Assembly: GCA_029959295.1 (NCBI GenBank)
Contig: JASCOH010000004.1
Coordinates: 331,762 to 395,761, forward strand
DNA: 64,000 nt
From: Flavobacteriaceae bacterium PS02334
GTDB taxonomy: Bacteria; Bacteroidota; Bacteroidia; Flavobacteriales; Flavobacteriaceae
Direction: 5' to 3'
This document shows, in pieces, positions 52,337 through 61,375 of this stretch. The position numbers and the translations under genes are program-made. The notes under the pieces are model-generated. The model saw only the letters and a program-made list of their open reading frames with translations, searched no databases and was not told the DNA's origin. Positions within the stretch are counted from its first letter, which is position 1, and each line of letters begins with the position of its first letter.

Positions 52337-52478
52337 TAGCTATTTCCTGCTTTCCGTTACAAGTCCTCATTTTTAAATCTTTTTTGCAAGCCACAAAACG
52401 AGCTTCCTCCGGTCGCTGTTTTGAGTCAGCAAAAAATAGATTTAAAAACTCCGGGCTTTCCACTACAATCAGGGCTAT
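52335..52478. repeat. Palindromic intergenic element of about 145 bp
   Basis: The two ends are imperfect inverted repeats: TAGCTATTTCCTGC...TTTCCG on the left and TTTCCACTACAATCAGGGCTA on the right in the same sense, with TTTTTAAATCTTTTTTGC matched by GCAAAAAATAGATTTAAAAA further in, and a centre CAAAACGAGC...CGCTGTTTTG. It has more G+C at its ends than the flanks. I recall similar elements scattered in Flavobacterium genomes, but only one copy is visible here. A 76-codon frame on the minus strand across it is not a gene. Confidence 0.55.
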
Positions 52479-52571
52479 TGACAGTTTATCTAAACCAAAA
52501 TTGTGGAAAACTTAATGAACCTTAGTTCCTTGATGGTTCAAAAATTTATAAATTGCAAGAAATAAAAGCCA

Positions 52572-54854
52572 ATGCAAGAAATTTCACAAGCAGCATCTTA
52601 CACCTTAAAGTTCATTAACCAAACCCAGCGCTCCATTTTCTTAACCGGAAAAGCAGGAACCGGAAAGACGACTTTGCTTCGTGAAATCATCCAATCCACA
52701 CACAAAAATACTGTCGTTGTCGCGCCAACCGGAATCGCAGCTTTAAACGCTGGCGGTGTCACAATCCACTCTATGTTCCAGCTTCCTTTCGCCGGATTTA
52801 TCCCAGATTTCAATACTCCAGAACAATTTTCAGGCGGTGTAAATTTTGAAACCAAAAGTACCTTGGTCCGACATTTCAGAATGAACGGAATCAAAAAAGC
52901 AGTAATCCAAAACATGGAATTGCTGATTATCGACGAAGTCAGCATGCTTCGCGCCGATCTTCTAGATGCTATTGATTTCACAATGAGAAGCATACGAAGA
53001 AAAAACGACCAGCCTTTTGGCGGCGTTCAAGTTTTGTTCATCGGAGATTTATTGCAATTGCCACCTGTAATCCGCAATGAAGAATGGGAAACGTTGCGAA
53101 AATATTACAACGGAAAATTCTTTTTCCATTCGCACGTCATGCAGCAATATCCGCCACTGTATATTGAACTTTCCAAGATTTTCCGCCAGACGGATGACAA
53201 GTTTATCAATATCTTGAACAATCTGCGCAACAATAAAATCGACGCTGAAGATATCAAAAGCTTGAATCAATTTGTAAAACCAAATTTCGATCTTAAAGAA
53301 AACAAAGGCTACATCACTTTGACGACGCACAATCACAAAGCAGATTCGATGAACGCGCAGTCTTTGCAAGATTTGGAAGGAAAATTAGTCACATTTCAAC
53401 CCGAAATTATTGGCGATTTTCCAGAAAAGATTTTCCCTGTGGAACAATCGCTTCAGTTGAAAATAGGAGCACAGGTCATGTTTGTGAAAAATGATCTTTC
53501 CCAAGAAAAGAATTATTTTAACGGAAAGATGGGAATTATAAAATCGCTTTCAGAACGTGAAATTTTAGTGCATTTTCCCGAAGAAAGGAAAACTATCGAA
53601 GTGGAACGCTATGAATGGAAGAACATTAGGTATTTTATAGACCCAAATACAAAGGAAGTTGAAGAGGAAGTTTTAGGCACTTTCACGCATTATCCGCTGA
53701 AATTGGCATGGGCTATTACGGTTCACAAAAGCCAAGGACTGACTTTTGACAAAGCAGCAATCGATGTTTCGCAGGTTTTCATGCCCGGACAGGCTTATGT
53801 TGCGCTTTCGCGACTTCGTTCGTTAGAAGGCCTTATTTTGCTTTCTCCGTTGCAAATGAATGGCATTTCGAACGATCAGGATGTGATGTCGTATTCCAAC
53901 AACAAAGCTTCGGAAGACTTGCTCTCACAGTCTTTGCAGAAAGAAACGATGCGTTTTGTGCATAACTATTTGAGAAACAGCTTTGACTGGGCAGCTTTGT
54001 CGCAGGAATGGCGCAATCACCAATACAGTTACAACGAAGACGCTGAAAAGTCTGAGAAATCAAAGCACATGAACTGGGCGAAACGCCAAGCGCAAATTAT
54101 TGATGAAATCGTGGAACCGGCGTCAAAATTCATGCGTCAAATTGATAAATTATTCCGCGATGAAACTGTCGATGTTCAATTTATTTTGGAACGAATCAAC
54201 GCTGCCTACGACTATTTTTTCAAGACAATGGATTCGCTTGAATTTGAAATTCTTTGGAAATTGGAAGAAGTAAAGCGTGTCAAAAAAGCAAAGCAGTTTT
54301 TCCAGGAATTATATGCTTTGGAAGAAATGCAGACCAAGGCAATTCTTCGCCTGATGAAAGCCAAACAGCTGATTGAAATCGTAGCAACTAACAAAGAAAT
54401 CTGCAAGGAAAATCTAGATTCGCCAGAAATTAAGCTGTACAAATTCAAAAAACTAGAATTTATCAAAGAAGAATTCAAGCGCACGCATGCCACTTTAGTA
54501 GAAGAAAATTACGAGACAGAACGCTATCTTCCGAAGAAAAAAGAGAAGAAAGAACCAAAGAAATCAACGGTTGAAGAAACCTATGAGCTTTGGGTTCAAA
54601 AAAATACCATCAAAGAAATCGCCGGAATTCGAAAATTGACGGGACAAACCATTGCCGGTCACATCGCCAAACTTATCGAGGCTGAAAAAATCAATATTTC
54701 AGATGTTTTGCCTGACGAAAGAATTCGCGAAATTGCTGTGATTTTCAAAGGGTACAAAGAAGAATCGCTGACGCCTTTGAAAGAAAAATATGGAGAAAAA
54801 TTTACTTGGGACGAATTGAAATTTTACAAAGCGAGCTTGGCTTTACTGCAATAA
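52572..54854 (+). CDS. Pif1/RecD-like DNA helicase with C-terminal HTH
   Basis: A 760-residue superfamily 1B helicase. Walker A GKAGTGKT at 26-33, Walker B LLIIDEVSML near 117, GVQVLFIGDLLQLPPV (motif III), and late motifs LAWAITVHKSQGLTFDKAAIDVS and GQAYVALSRLRSLEGL (motifs V-VI). After about 470 the chain becomes helical and ends with a YELWVQKNTIKEIAGIRKLTGQTI region, an HTH_40 domain like that at the end of RecQ proteins, and a last HRDC-like tail. A role in replication-fork or repair work is likely. The stop overlaps the convergent doxX-like gene by 12 bases. Confidence 0.9.
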   Translation: MQEISQAASYTLKFINQTQRSIFLTGKAGTGKTTLLREIIQSTHKNTVVVAPTGIAALNAGGVTIHSMFQLPFAGFIPDFNTPEQFSGGVNFETKSTLVRHFRMNGIKKAVIQNMELLIIDEVSMLRADLLDAIDFTMRSIRRKNDQPFGGVQVLFIGDLLQLPPVIRNEEWETLRKYYNGKFFFHSHVMQQYPPLYIELSKIFRQTDDKFINILNNLRNNKIDAEDIKSLNQFVKPNFDLKENKGYITLTTHNHKADSMNAQSLQDLEGKLVTFQPEIIGDFPEKIFPVEQSLQLKIGAQVMFVKNDLSQEKNYFNGKMGIIKSLSEREILVHFPEERKTIEVERYEWKNIRYFIDPNTKEVEEEVLGTFTHYPLKLAWAITVHKSQGLTFDKAAIDVSQVFMPGQAYVALSRLRSLEGLILLSPLQMNGISNDQDVMSYSNNKASEDLLSQSLQKETMRFVHNYLRNSFDWAALSQEWRNHQYSYNEDAEKSEKSKHMNWAKRQAQIIDEIVEPASKFMRQIDKLFRDETVDVQFILERINAAYDYFFKTMDSLEFEILWKLEEVKRVKKAKQFFQELYALEEMQTKAILRLMKAKQLIEIVATNKEICKENLDSPEIKLYKFKKLEFIKEEFKRTHATLVEENYETERYLPKKKEKKEPKKSTVEETYELWVQKNTIKEIAGIRKLTGQTIAGHIAKLIEAEKINISDVLPDERIREIAVIFKGYKEESLTPLKEKYGEKFTWDELKFYKASLALLQ

Positions 54855-55226
54855 ATAAACTCCCAAAACTGCCGGGACAAAATAAATTGCAATCGTTCTT
54901 GCACCGTCATAATCTTTGGCAATTCTTTGTCCGAATAGTAAGAAAATCAAGGTGATGCAAGAGAAAACGGCTCCATAGAAACCATATGTTCTTGTATCAT
55001 TCAATAGCAATTGGAAGATTCCCGCTACGCATAAAATTCCTGCGATTATTTCTAAAACCAAAATCAGCATCAGCGAATGCGGCACGTGATTTTTGATAAA
55101 TGTTTTCTCAAAATGTCCTTTCAGCCAGCCGACGTTTCCTTGCCAGTCGGTTACTTTGTCATATCCTGATTGTAAAAAAGTTACGGCCAAAAAAAGGAGG
55201 ATTAAAATAGAAGCTGCGTTGTTCAT
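54843..55226 (-). CDS. DoxX-like family membrane protein
   Basis: A 127-residue protein with four hydrophobic segments. LAVTFLQSGYDKVTDWQGNVGWLKGHF at the start, with F-x-x-G-x-D/K, fits DoxX-family proteins; VLEIIAGILCVAGIF is segment 2. Function is not defined. It lies four bases after holB in the leftward direction. Confidence 0.82.
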   Translation of the reverse strand: MNNAASILILLFLAVTFLQSGYDKVTDWQGNVGWLKGHFEKTFIKNHVPHSLMLILVLEIIAGILCVAGIFQLLLNDTRTYGFYGAVFSCITLIFLLFGQRIAKDYDGARTIAIYFVPAVLGVYLLQ

Positions 55227-55230
55227 TTTA

Positions 55231-56391
55231 TTATTTTTTATGGATTAATCTTGTCAATTTTATAGATAAATCAGTAAGGATAATCTTTGCGTTTCCGTTT
55301 CTTTCGATGTGGTAAACGGCGTCTGAAAGTTTCTTGAAAATGTCATTGATATTGTTTCCGTTTACGAAAGGCGCAAAATTTTCAAGCTTGAATTTCTCGA
55401 CTTTCGGTTCCATATAAACCAGGCTAGACGATTGATAATTAAGCAACAGCGCCTGACGGAACATTTCGATGCAAAAATGCAAAAATTTCTTTTGTGTTTC
55501 ACGTCCCAAACCTGCAATCTGTTCGCTCCAGGCAATCAAGTCGTTTATGGCAGCAGCATTTCCTTTCGCACGAAAAGCGGCGCGAACCCACAAGACAAAC
55601 CATTGTTCAAAAGGCTGTTCTTCGCTGTCTTCATGCAATAAATGCAAGGCTTTGCTGAAGTTTCCCTGAGCTTGGTGTGCAATTTTCTTTGCTTCGCGAG
55701 GATCTATTTTTTCACGTGAAACTAAGGTTTCCGCAATTATATTTTCTGGAACTCCATTGAAATGCAAGACTTGGCAGCGGGAACGAATCGTTTGAATAAT
55801 AGATTCTTCGTCGTCAGAAATTAAGATGAAAAGCGTTCTTTCTGGCGGTTCTTCCAAGATTTTCAAGAGCTTGTTTGACGCTTCGATGTTCATTTTGTCA
55901 GCCATCCAAACGATCATGATTTTATAACCGCCTTCGTAAGATTTCAGTGCCAATGATTTTAAAACTTCTTGGGCATCTTCGACTCTGATTAATCCTTGCT
56001 TATTCTGAACTCCCAAATATTTATACCAATCGAACAAACCTCCGTAAGGATTTTCTAGTAAAAAAGTTCTCCAATCTGCAATGAAATCAAGGCTTTTAGG
56101 TTTGGTTTTTACGCCTTCTGTGGAAACTGTTGGGTAAATAAAGTGCAAATCTGGGTGTGAAATGTTGTTGAATTTCACGTTGCAGGCTTCATTTTCTCCG
56201 TTGTTTTCTCCGTTGTTTTCTCCGTTGAAATTTTTGCATAAAACATATTGTGCATACGCCAAAGCCATCGGCAAAGTTCCCGAACCTTCGGGGCCTACAA
56301 ACAATTGGGCATGCGGAATTCTTCCGGCGTCAGCGCTTTTAGTGAGGTGGCTTTTTATATGTTCTTGTCCGAGTATTTCTGAAAATTGCAT
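55231..56391 (-). CDS. holB: DNA polymerase III subunit delta'
   Basis: A 386-residue clamp-loader subunit. MQFSEILGQEHIKSHLTKSADAGRIPHAQLFVGPEGSGT is the N-terminal AAA+ start; the P-loop lacks its Lys, as in other non-ATPase delta' proteins. IMVWMADKMNIEASNKLLKILEEPPERTLFILIS and IRSRCQVLHF follow (the SRC motif). The zinc-module region, normally with four Cys, holds only C...C and three perfect N-G-E-N repeats from a 12-bp tandem repeat. The gene also carries parS-like site 5 in-frame. Confidence 0.92.
   Translation of the reverse strand: MQFSEILGQEHIKSHLTKSADAGRIPHAQLFVGPEGSGTLPMALAYAQYVLCKNFNGENNGENNGENEACNVKFNNISHPDLHFIYPTVSTEGVKTKPKSLDFIADWRTFLLENPYGGLFDWYKYLGVQNKQGLIRVEDAQEVLKSLALKSYEGGYKIMIVWMADKMNIEASNKLLKILEEPPERTLFILISDDEESIIQTIRSRCQVLHFNGVPENIIAETLVSREKIDPREAKKIAHQAQGNFSKALHLLHEDSEEQPFEQWFVLWVRAAFRAKGNAAAINDLIAWSEQIAGLGRETQKKFLHFCIEMFRQALLLNYQSSSLVYMEPKVEKFKLENFAPFVNGNNINDIFKKLSDAVYHIERNGNAKIILTDLSIKLTRLIHKK
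55708..55723. promoter_or_regulatory. parS-like ParB site 5
   Basis: TTTTTCACGTGAAACT, with the 12-bp palindrome TTTCACGTGAAA at 55710-55721, inside holB. It differs from the consensus at the first G, so it may be a weaker site. Confidence 0.6.
56192..56227 (+). repeat. 12-bp tandem repeat, three copies, inside holB
   Basis: TTTTCTCCGTTG repeated three times without change (56192-56203, 56204-56215, 56216-56227). In holB it encodes N-G-E-N units. Perfect copies imply recent slippage, so the copy number may vary among strains without a frameshift. Confidence 0.9.
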
Positions 56392-56396
56392 GAGGC

Positions 56397-56716
56397 AAAT
56401 ATAAAATGAAAATTTGAAGTTCGCCGTTTTTTTAAATTTCCTAATTGATAAATATCATTTGGTTGGGATTTAGAACGGATATTTTTTTGTAAAATACTAG
56501 AATATCTCAAAGATGCAATTTCTATAAAATTACATATCCCATAATTTTAAAGGCGTTTTGTAATGATTCTTGCATTAAACTTATATTAAATTTGCATTAC
56601 TCAAACGTTTTCGTAACTCTGAGGAGATGGATTTGCGAGTTTTAAGCGATTTAATTTAAAGGAAAAAAACTATATTTGTCATCCTTACAAATTAATTTAT
56701 TAAAAAATTATCACAA
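56397..56716 (+). promoter_or_regulatory. pgk upstream region with two -7 boxes
   Basis: This 320-base gap has TAAATTTG at 56587-56594 and TATATTTG at 56671-56678, both exact to TAnnTTTG and pointing at pgk. The nearer one gives a leader of about 30 bases. Neither has a TTG at 17-23 nt. No other gene, RNA or repeat was seen between holB and pgk. Confidence 0.5.
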
Positions 56717-57904
56717 ATGAAAACTTTGAACGACTTCAATTTCAATAATAAAAAAGCACTGATTAGAGTAGATTTTAACGTTCCGTTGGACGAGAATTTT
56801 AAGGTAACAGATGCGACTCGAATTGAAGCGGCAAAGCCTACGATTGATAAAATTCTTGCTGACGGCGGGAGCGTCATCTTGATGTCACACCTTGGAAGAC
56901 CAAAAGGTAAAGAAGAGAAATATTCATTGAAACATATTCTTGACAAGACATCTGAAGTTCTTGGTCAGGAAGTAAAATTTGCTGAAGACTGCGTTGGCGA
57001 AGTTGCTGAAAAAGCAGCGAAAAACTTGAAACCAGGAGAAATCTTGCTTTTAGAAAACCTTCGTTTTTATTCAGAAGAAGAAGCTGGCGATGTTGATTTT
57101 GCGAAAAAATTAGCGTCACTTGGCGATATTTATGTGAACGACGCTTTTGGAACTGCGCACAGAGCCCACGCTTCAACTACCATTATTGCTCAGTTTTTTC
57201 CAAATGATAAATGTTTTGGTACGCTTTTGGCTAAGGAAATAGAAAGCTTGAATAAAGTGTTGAAAGATTCTGAGAAACCGGTAACGGCAGTTTTGGGAGG
57301 TTCAAAAGTTTCTTCAAAAATCACGGTTATTGAAAATATTTTAGACAAAGTGGATCACCTGATTATCGGCGGCGGGATGACTTTTACGTTCATCAAAGCG
57401 CAAGGCGGCAAGATTGGAGATTCAATTTGTGAAGACGATAAAATGGATTTGGCGTTAGAAATTCTAGAAAAAGCGAAAGCTAAAAATGTACAAATTCATA
57501 TTCCGGTTGACGTTATTGCGGCGAATGCTTTTTCAAATGATGCAGAAACACAAGTGGTTAACGTAAACGAAATTCCTGACGGATGGCAAGGTCTTGATGC
57601 GGGTCCAGAATCTTTGGAGCGTTTCAAGAAAGTAATTTTAGAATCAAAAACGATTTTGTGGAATGGTCCGCTTGGTGTTTTTGAGATGGAAAAATTTGCT
57701 AAAGGAACGATTGCTTTGGGCGAATTTATTGCAGAAGCTACCGAAAAAGGCGCTTTTTCACTTGTTGGAGGAGGCGATTCTGTTGCGGCGGTAAAACAGT
57801 TCGGATTAGAAGATAAAATGAGCTATGTTTCTACTGGTGGCGGGGCAATGCTTGAAATGCTAGAAGGAAAATCTTTGCCAGGAATTGACGCTATATTAAG
57901 TTAA
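56717..57904 (+). CDS. pgk: Phosphoglycerate kinase
   Basis: A 395-residue glycolytic enzyme that moves phosphate between 1,3-bisphosphoglycerate and ADP. Seen: [98 protein letters not shown] and [11 protein letters not shown]. Complete and of normal length. It appears to be a single-gene unit. Confidence 0.97.
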   Translation: MKTLNDFNFNNKKALIRVDFNVPLDENFKVTDATRIEAAKPTIDKILADGGSVILMSHLGRPKGKEEKYSLKHILDKTSEVLGQEVKFAEDCVGEVAEKAAKNLKPGEILLLENLRFYSEEEAGDVDFAKKLASLGDIYVNDAFGTAHRAHASTTIIAQFFPNDKCFGTLLAKEIESLNKVLKDSEKPVTAVLGGSKVSSKITVIENILDKVDHLIIGGGMTFTFIKAQGGKIGDSICEDDKMDLALEILEKAKAKNVQIHIPVDVIAANAFSNDAETQVVNVNEIPDGWQGLDAGPESLERFKKVILESKTILWNGPLGVFEMEKFAKGTIALGEFIAEATEKGAFSLVGGGDSVAAVKQFGLEDKMSYVSTGGGAMLEMLEGKSLPGIDAILS

Positions 57905-57952
57905 AAAACACAATTTTTATACTAAACCTTTTTTAAATCAGTTATAAAAAGT

Positions 57953-57960
57953 TAAGTTTG
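57953..57960 (+). promoter_or_regulatory. -7 box of the MltD-like gene
   Basis: TAAGTTTG fits TAnnTTTG; start codon at 58008. No clear TTG partner. Confidence 0.45.
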
Positions 57961-58007
57961 CAATACGCATAATTATTTGAAATATAATAAGTTATTAATT
58001 TTCAGTT

Positions 58008-59909
58008 ATGAATAAAACAAAAATTACCTTTCTTTTAGCACCTTTTTTTACCTTAAATATGATTGCTCAGGATACCCTTCCACAAGCAGTCGCAACCCAA
58101 GAAGTTACTCCAAAAATGTCGGTTTTAGATTCTATCAAAAGCACTTTCGTGGATCACGATATTGCTTCATGCGTAGATCAAGAATGGATGAAAGAGCTTT
58201 CGAATCCGGAGTTGTTTAAGGAAATGGAATTCGACATCGCAAATGTCAATCCAGATGTGAAAGTGGACTATGATTTATCAACAGATTTATTGAAAGCAAG
58301 GTTGAAAGAAATGGATGCAAAGTCGCCTTTCAACATCGAATATAACGAAGGCCTTGAAAACATTATCAAATCGTACCTGAAAAACAGAAAGCGGTCTTAT
58401 GAAAGATTGATGGCGATTTCAGAGTATTATTTCCCAATGTTTGAAGCGGCGCTTGCAAAATATGATGTTCCTTTAGAGATTAAATATTTGGCCGTTGTGG
58501 AATCTGCTTTGAATCCGCATGCGAAGTCAAGAGTCGGAGCGACAGGACTTTGGCAATTTATGTTTGCTACCGGGAAACAATATAAATTAGATGTTTCTTC
58601 TTATGTTGATGAAAGAAGCGATCCGTTGAAAGCAACTGAAGCGGCTTGCCAATATCTGTCAAACATGTACAAGATTTTTGGCGACTGGGATTTGGTTTTG
58701 GCTTCTTACAATTCAGGACCAGGGAATGTTTCAAAAGCAATCAGACGTTCTGGAGGACTTCAAAATTACTGGAATATCAGGAAATTTCTTCCGAAAGAAA
58801 CCGCAGGATATGTGCCGGCTTTCTTGGCAACGATGTACATTTACGAATATCATAAAGAACACGGAATCGAACCAAAAAGAGCAGCAATCAGCTATGTGGC
58901 AACCGATACTGTGATGGTAAAAAGAGAAATGTCATTCAAGCAGATTTCTGATTTGTTAGATATTCCTGAATCTCAGATCAAGCTTTTAAATCCGGGTTAT
59001 AAATTAGACGTAGTTCCGAATATCAAAGGCGAAAATCATTACTTGAGATTGCCGATGAACAAAGTGGCGATTTATACTTCAAACGAAGACAAGATTTATG
59101 CTTATGCACAAATTGAAGCTGACAAAAGAGAAAAACCGTTCTTATCAAGAAGGTCAAATCCTGTAACTGCGCCAGTTCAAACAGCAGTTGCTTCTTCAGA
59201 TAGAAAGCCTTACATTGATTATTCAGAAGAGCCTCAGGTTATTAAAGGAACGAAAATGGTTTCTAAAACCAAATTTCATACGGTTAGAAGAGGCGATAAT
59301 ATTGGAGAAATTTCTCAAAAATATGGCGTTTCTGTAGCTGAAATTAAAAAATGGAACCGCTTGAAAGGAAATAATGTGATGCTTGGAAGCAGGCTGAAGA
59401 TTGTTTCAATGGAAAAAGTTTCGACTACAATTGTAAGAAAGACTCCAAAACCGGCGAAAGACACTACAAATACTGCGATTGCTTCGGTAGAAAAGAAAGC
59501 GACGAAAGAGATTGTTCTTGAAGACACTTCTAAAAAAGAAATCGCTGACGAATCAGAATTTTATACAGTTCAAAAAGGCGATAACTTAAATTCAATCGCT
59601 AAGAAATATGGCGTTACCACAGCTCAAATCAGAGAGTGGAACAACATGGAAGATACCAATGTTCTTTTAGGAAGCCAGTTAAAATTGATCAAAGCTGAAA
59701 ATGCTCCGATTGCTGAAACTAAAGCTGAAAAAACAGAACAACAAATCGCTTCTTCAGTTAAAGAACAACAACAATATCTTGTAAAAAAGGGAGATTCTCT
59801 TTTCAGCATTGCTAAAAAATCTGGCGTTACTGTTGAAAATATCAAAAAATGGAATGATATTAGCAACGAAAATATCAAACCAGGAATGAGGCTTAAAATC
59901 CAAGGATAA
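58008..59909 (+). CDS. Lytic transglycosylase (MltD-like) with three LysM repeats
   Basis: A 633-residue secreted protein: signal peptide (about 1-20), then an SLT domain at about 145-260 with VPLEIKYLAVVESALNPHAKS (catalytic Glu in the E-S pair), GATGLWQFM, and LASYNSGPGNV. Three LysM repeats follow at about 424-468, 521-565 and 587-633, each starting (F/Y)-(H/Y/L)-T/V-V-x-(R/K)-G-D and ending in L-K-(I/L). The enzyme cuts the glycan backbone of peptidoglycan; LysM repeats bind it. Complete. A terminator overlaps its stop codon. Confidence 0.93.
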   Translation: MNKTKITFLLAPFFTLNMIAQDTLPQAVATQEVTPKMSVLDSIKSTFVDHDIASCVDQEWMKELSNPELFKEMEFDIANVNPDVKVDYDLSTDLLKARLKEMDAKSPFNIEYNEGLENIIKSYLKNRKRSYERLMAISEYYFPMFEAALAKYDVPLEIKYLAVVESALNPHAKSRVGATGLWQFMFATGKQYKLDVSSYVDERSDPLKATEAACQYLSNMYKIFGDWDLVLASYNSGPGNVSKAIRRSGGLQNYWNIRKFLPKETAGYVPAFLATMYIYEYHKEHGIEPKRAAISYVATDTVMVKREMSFKQISDLLDIPESQIKLLNPGYKLDVVPNIKGENHYLRLPMNKVAIYTSNEDKIYAYAQIEADKREKPFLSRRSNPVTAPVQTAVASSDRKPYIDYSEEPQVIKGTKMVSKTKFHTVRRGDNIGEISQKYGVSVAEIKKWNRLKGNNVMLGSRLKIVSMEKVSTTIVRKTPKPAKDTTNTAIASVEKKATKEIVLEDTSKKEIADESEFYTVQKGDNLNSIAKKYGVTTAQIREWNNMEDTNVLLGSQLKLIKAENAPIAETKAEKTEQQIASSVKEQQQYLVKKGDSLFSIAKKSGVTVENIKKWNDISNENIKPGMRLKIQG

Positions 59910-59924
59910 TCATCTTTGGATTTT
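59895..59924 (+). terminator. Terminator overlapping the end of the MltD-like gene
   Basis: AAAATCCAAGGAT (59895-59907) pairs with ATCTTTGGATTTT (59912-59924) with one mismatch, loop of 4. The stop codon (59907-59909) lies at the base of the loop. Confidence 0.75.
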
Positions 59925-59951
59925 AGCTTTTCCGTTTAGCAAAAGCAAAAA

Positions 59952-60923
59952 ATGAAAAAGATATTGCTCTTCTTATTGGCAATTATTCTATTTTCCTGTA
60001 GCAAAAAAGAAGATGAAAATTCTCCAAAACAAGCTGTTGGAAAAGCAAATTCACTTTCCATTTTTATCGATGACAAGCTTTGGGTTGGCGAAATAGGGGA
60101 CACGCTTCGCAAAAAATTTGCGGCACCAGTTGACGGATTGCCACAGGAAGAACCGCTTTTCACAATAAACCAATATCCGCTTCGCGCTTTTGACAGCAAT
60201 TTTTTGAGAAATCGAAACGTAATTGTCGTCAAAAAGGAGAAAACAAATCTATTTACAATTACTGAAAATGAATTTGCCGTACCTCAAAACGTAATTCGCA
60301 TTTCAGGAAGTTCCACAGCAATGATTTTAGGGCATATTGAAAGAAATGGGCCGACAATGATTTCACTTTTCCAGCAAACAGAAATTTCTGAAACTCAAAA
60401 ACTGATGGAAAAGTCACTTCGCGATGGTAAAAAGATGCAGGACAATTTCAAAGTTTCCATTAAAATTCCAAAAGATTTCAAATGTGTTCTGCGCAAGGAT
60501 AGATTCGTCTGGCTGAAAAAAGAAATCCAAAGCGGGAATTCTAGCATTTTGGTTTATGAAGTTCCAATCAGCAGTATTCAAAACCATAGTGATATTGTGA
60601 GCAATATTGTGAAAATGCGCGATTCTGTCGGAGCACTTTACATCCACGGAACTATGGAAAATTCTAAAATGATTACAGAAGAATCGTATGCGCCTTATCT
60701 GATAAACAGCATGATCGACGGAAAAAAAGTATATGAAACCAAGGGAACCTGGGAAATGAAGAATGATTTTATGTCTGGCCCATTTACCAATTATGCCATT
60801 TTAGATAAAGAAAACAACAGAATTCTCGTGATTGAAGGATTTTGCTACGCACCGTCAACGCCAAAACGCGATCTCGTTCATGAATTGGAAGCAATTATCA
60901 AAACAGCCAAAACAATTAAATAA
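59952..60923 (+). CDS. DUF4837 family lipoprotein
   Basis: A 323-residue lipoprotein (lipobox LFSC, Cys16) with GKANSLSIFIDDKLWVGEIGD just after the signal and RNVIVVKKE, KDFKCVLRKDRFVWLKKE and YAILDKENNRILVIEGFCYAP further on, characteristic of DUF4837 of Bacteroidetes. Function is unknown. It lies five bases before a GNAT gene. Confidence 0.85.
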   Translation: MKKILLFLLAIILFSCSKKEDENSPKQAVGKANSLSIFIDDKLWVGEIGDTLRKKFAAPVDGLPQEEPLFTINQYPLRAFDSNFLRNRNVIVVKKEKTNLFTITENEFAVPQNVIRISGSSTAMILGHIERNGPTMISLFQQTEISETQKLMEKSLRDGKKMQDNFKVSIKIPKDFKCVLRKDRFVWLKKEIQSGNSSILVYEVPISSIQNHSDIVSNIVKMRDSVGALYIHGTMENSKMITEESYAPYLINSMIDGKKVYETKGTWEMKNDFMSGPFTNYAILDKENNRILVIEGFCYAPSTPKRDLVHELEAIIKTAKTIK

Positions 60924-60928
60924 ACCAA

Positions 60929-61375
60929 ATGTCACTAATTTTTAAAATAAAGCCTTTTAAGGAACTTTCTGCAGACGAACTATATCAATTACTGCAATTG
61001 CGAAGCGAAGTCTTTGTAGTCGAACAAAACTGCGTTTATCAGGATATTGACGGAAAAGATCCGAAAGCGATTCACATTATTGGTGAATTTGAAGGAGAAA
61101 TCGTGGCTTACAGTCGCATTTTTAAAGCAGGTGATTATTTTGACCAAGCTTCTATCGGAAGAGTTGTCGTAAAAGAGAATTTCCGTGATCGAAAATGGGG
61201 ACACGACCTCATCAAGGAAGCAATTGTTGCAATTGAAAAGAATTTCGGCACGAGTGAAATTACTATTTCGGCACAATTATACCTGAAGAAATTCTACGAA
61301 AGCCATGCTTTTATCCAAACTAGCGAAGAATATCTAGAAGACGGAATTCCGCACATTGAGATGAAAAAAGCTTAG
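60929..61375 (+). CDS. GNAT acetyltransferase (ElaA-like)
   Basis: A 148-residue protein with the ElaA start FKELSADELYQLLQLRSEVFVVEQNCVYQDIDGKD, then IGRVVVKENFRDRKWGHDLIKEAI, the acetyl-CoA-binding V-x-x-x-x-R-x-x-x-x-G segment, and ITISAQLYLKKFYESHAF. The target is unknown. It overlaps the convergent OmpA-domain gene by four bases. Confidence 0.9.
   Translation: MSLIFKIKPFKELSADELYQLLQLRSEVFVVEQNCVYQDIDGKDPKAIHIIGEFEGEIVAYSRIFKAGDYFDQASIGRVVVKENFRDRKWGHDLIKEAIVAIEKNFGTSEITISAQLYLKKFYESHAFIQTSEEYLEDGIPHIEMKKA

Noticed and set aside
52233-52463. 76-codon minus-strand frame
   Set aside because: It spans the end of the OmpH-like gene, its terminator and the palindromic element, and has no family signature.
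55494-55509. Sixth parS site
   Set aside because: Only the half TGTTTCACGT matches; the other half does not.
56192-56227. CRISPR-like repeat
   Set aside because: Three adjacent 12-bp units with no spacers; it is an in-frame tandem repeat. No CRISPR array or cas gene was seen in the window.
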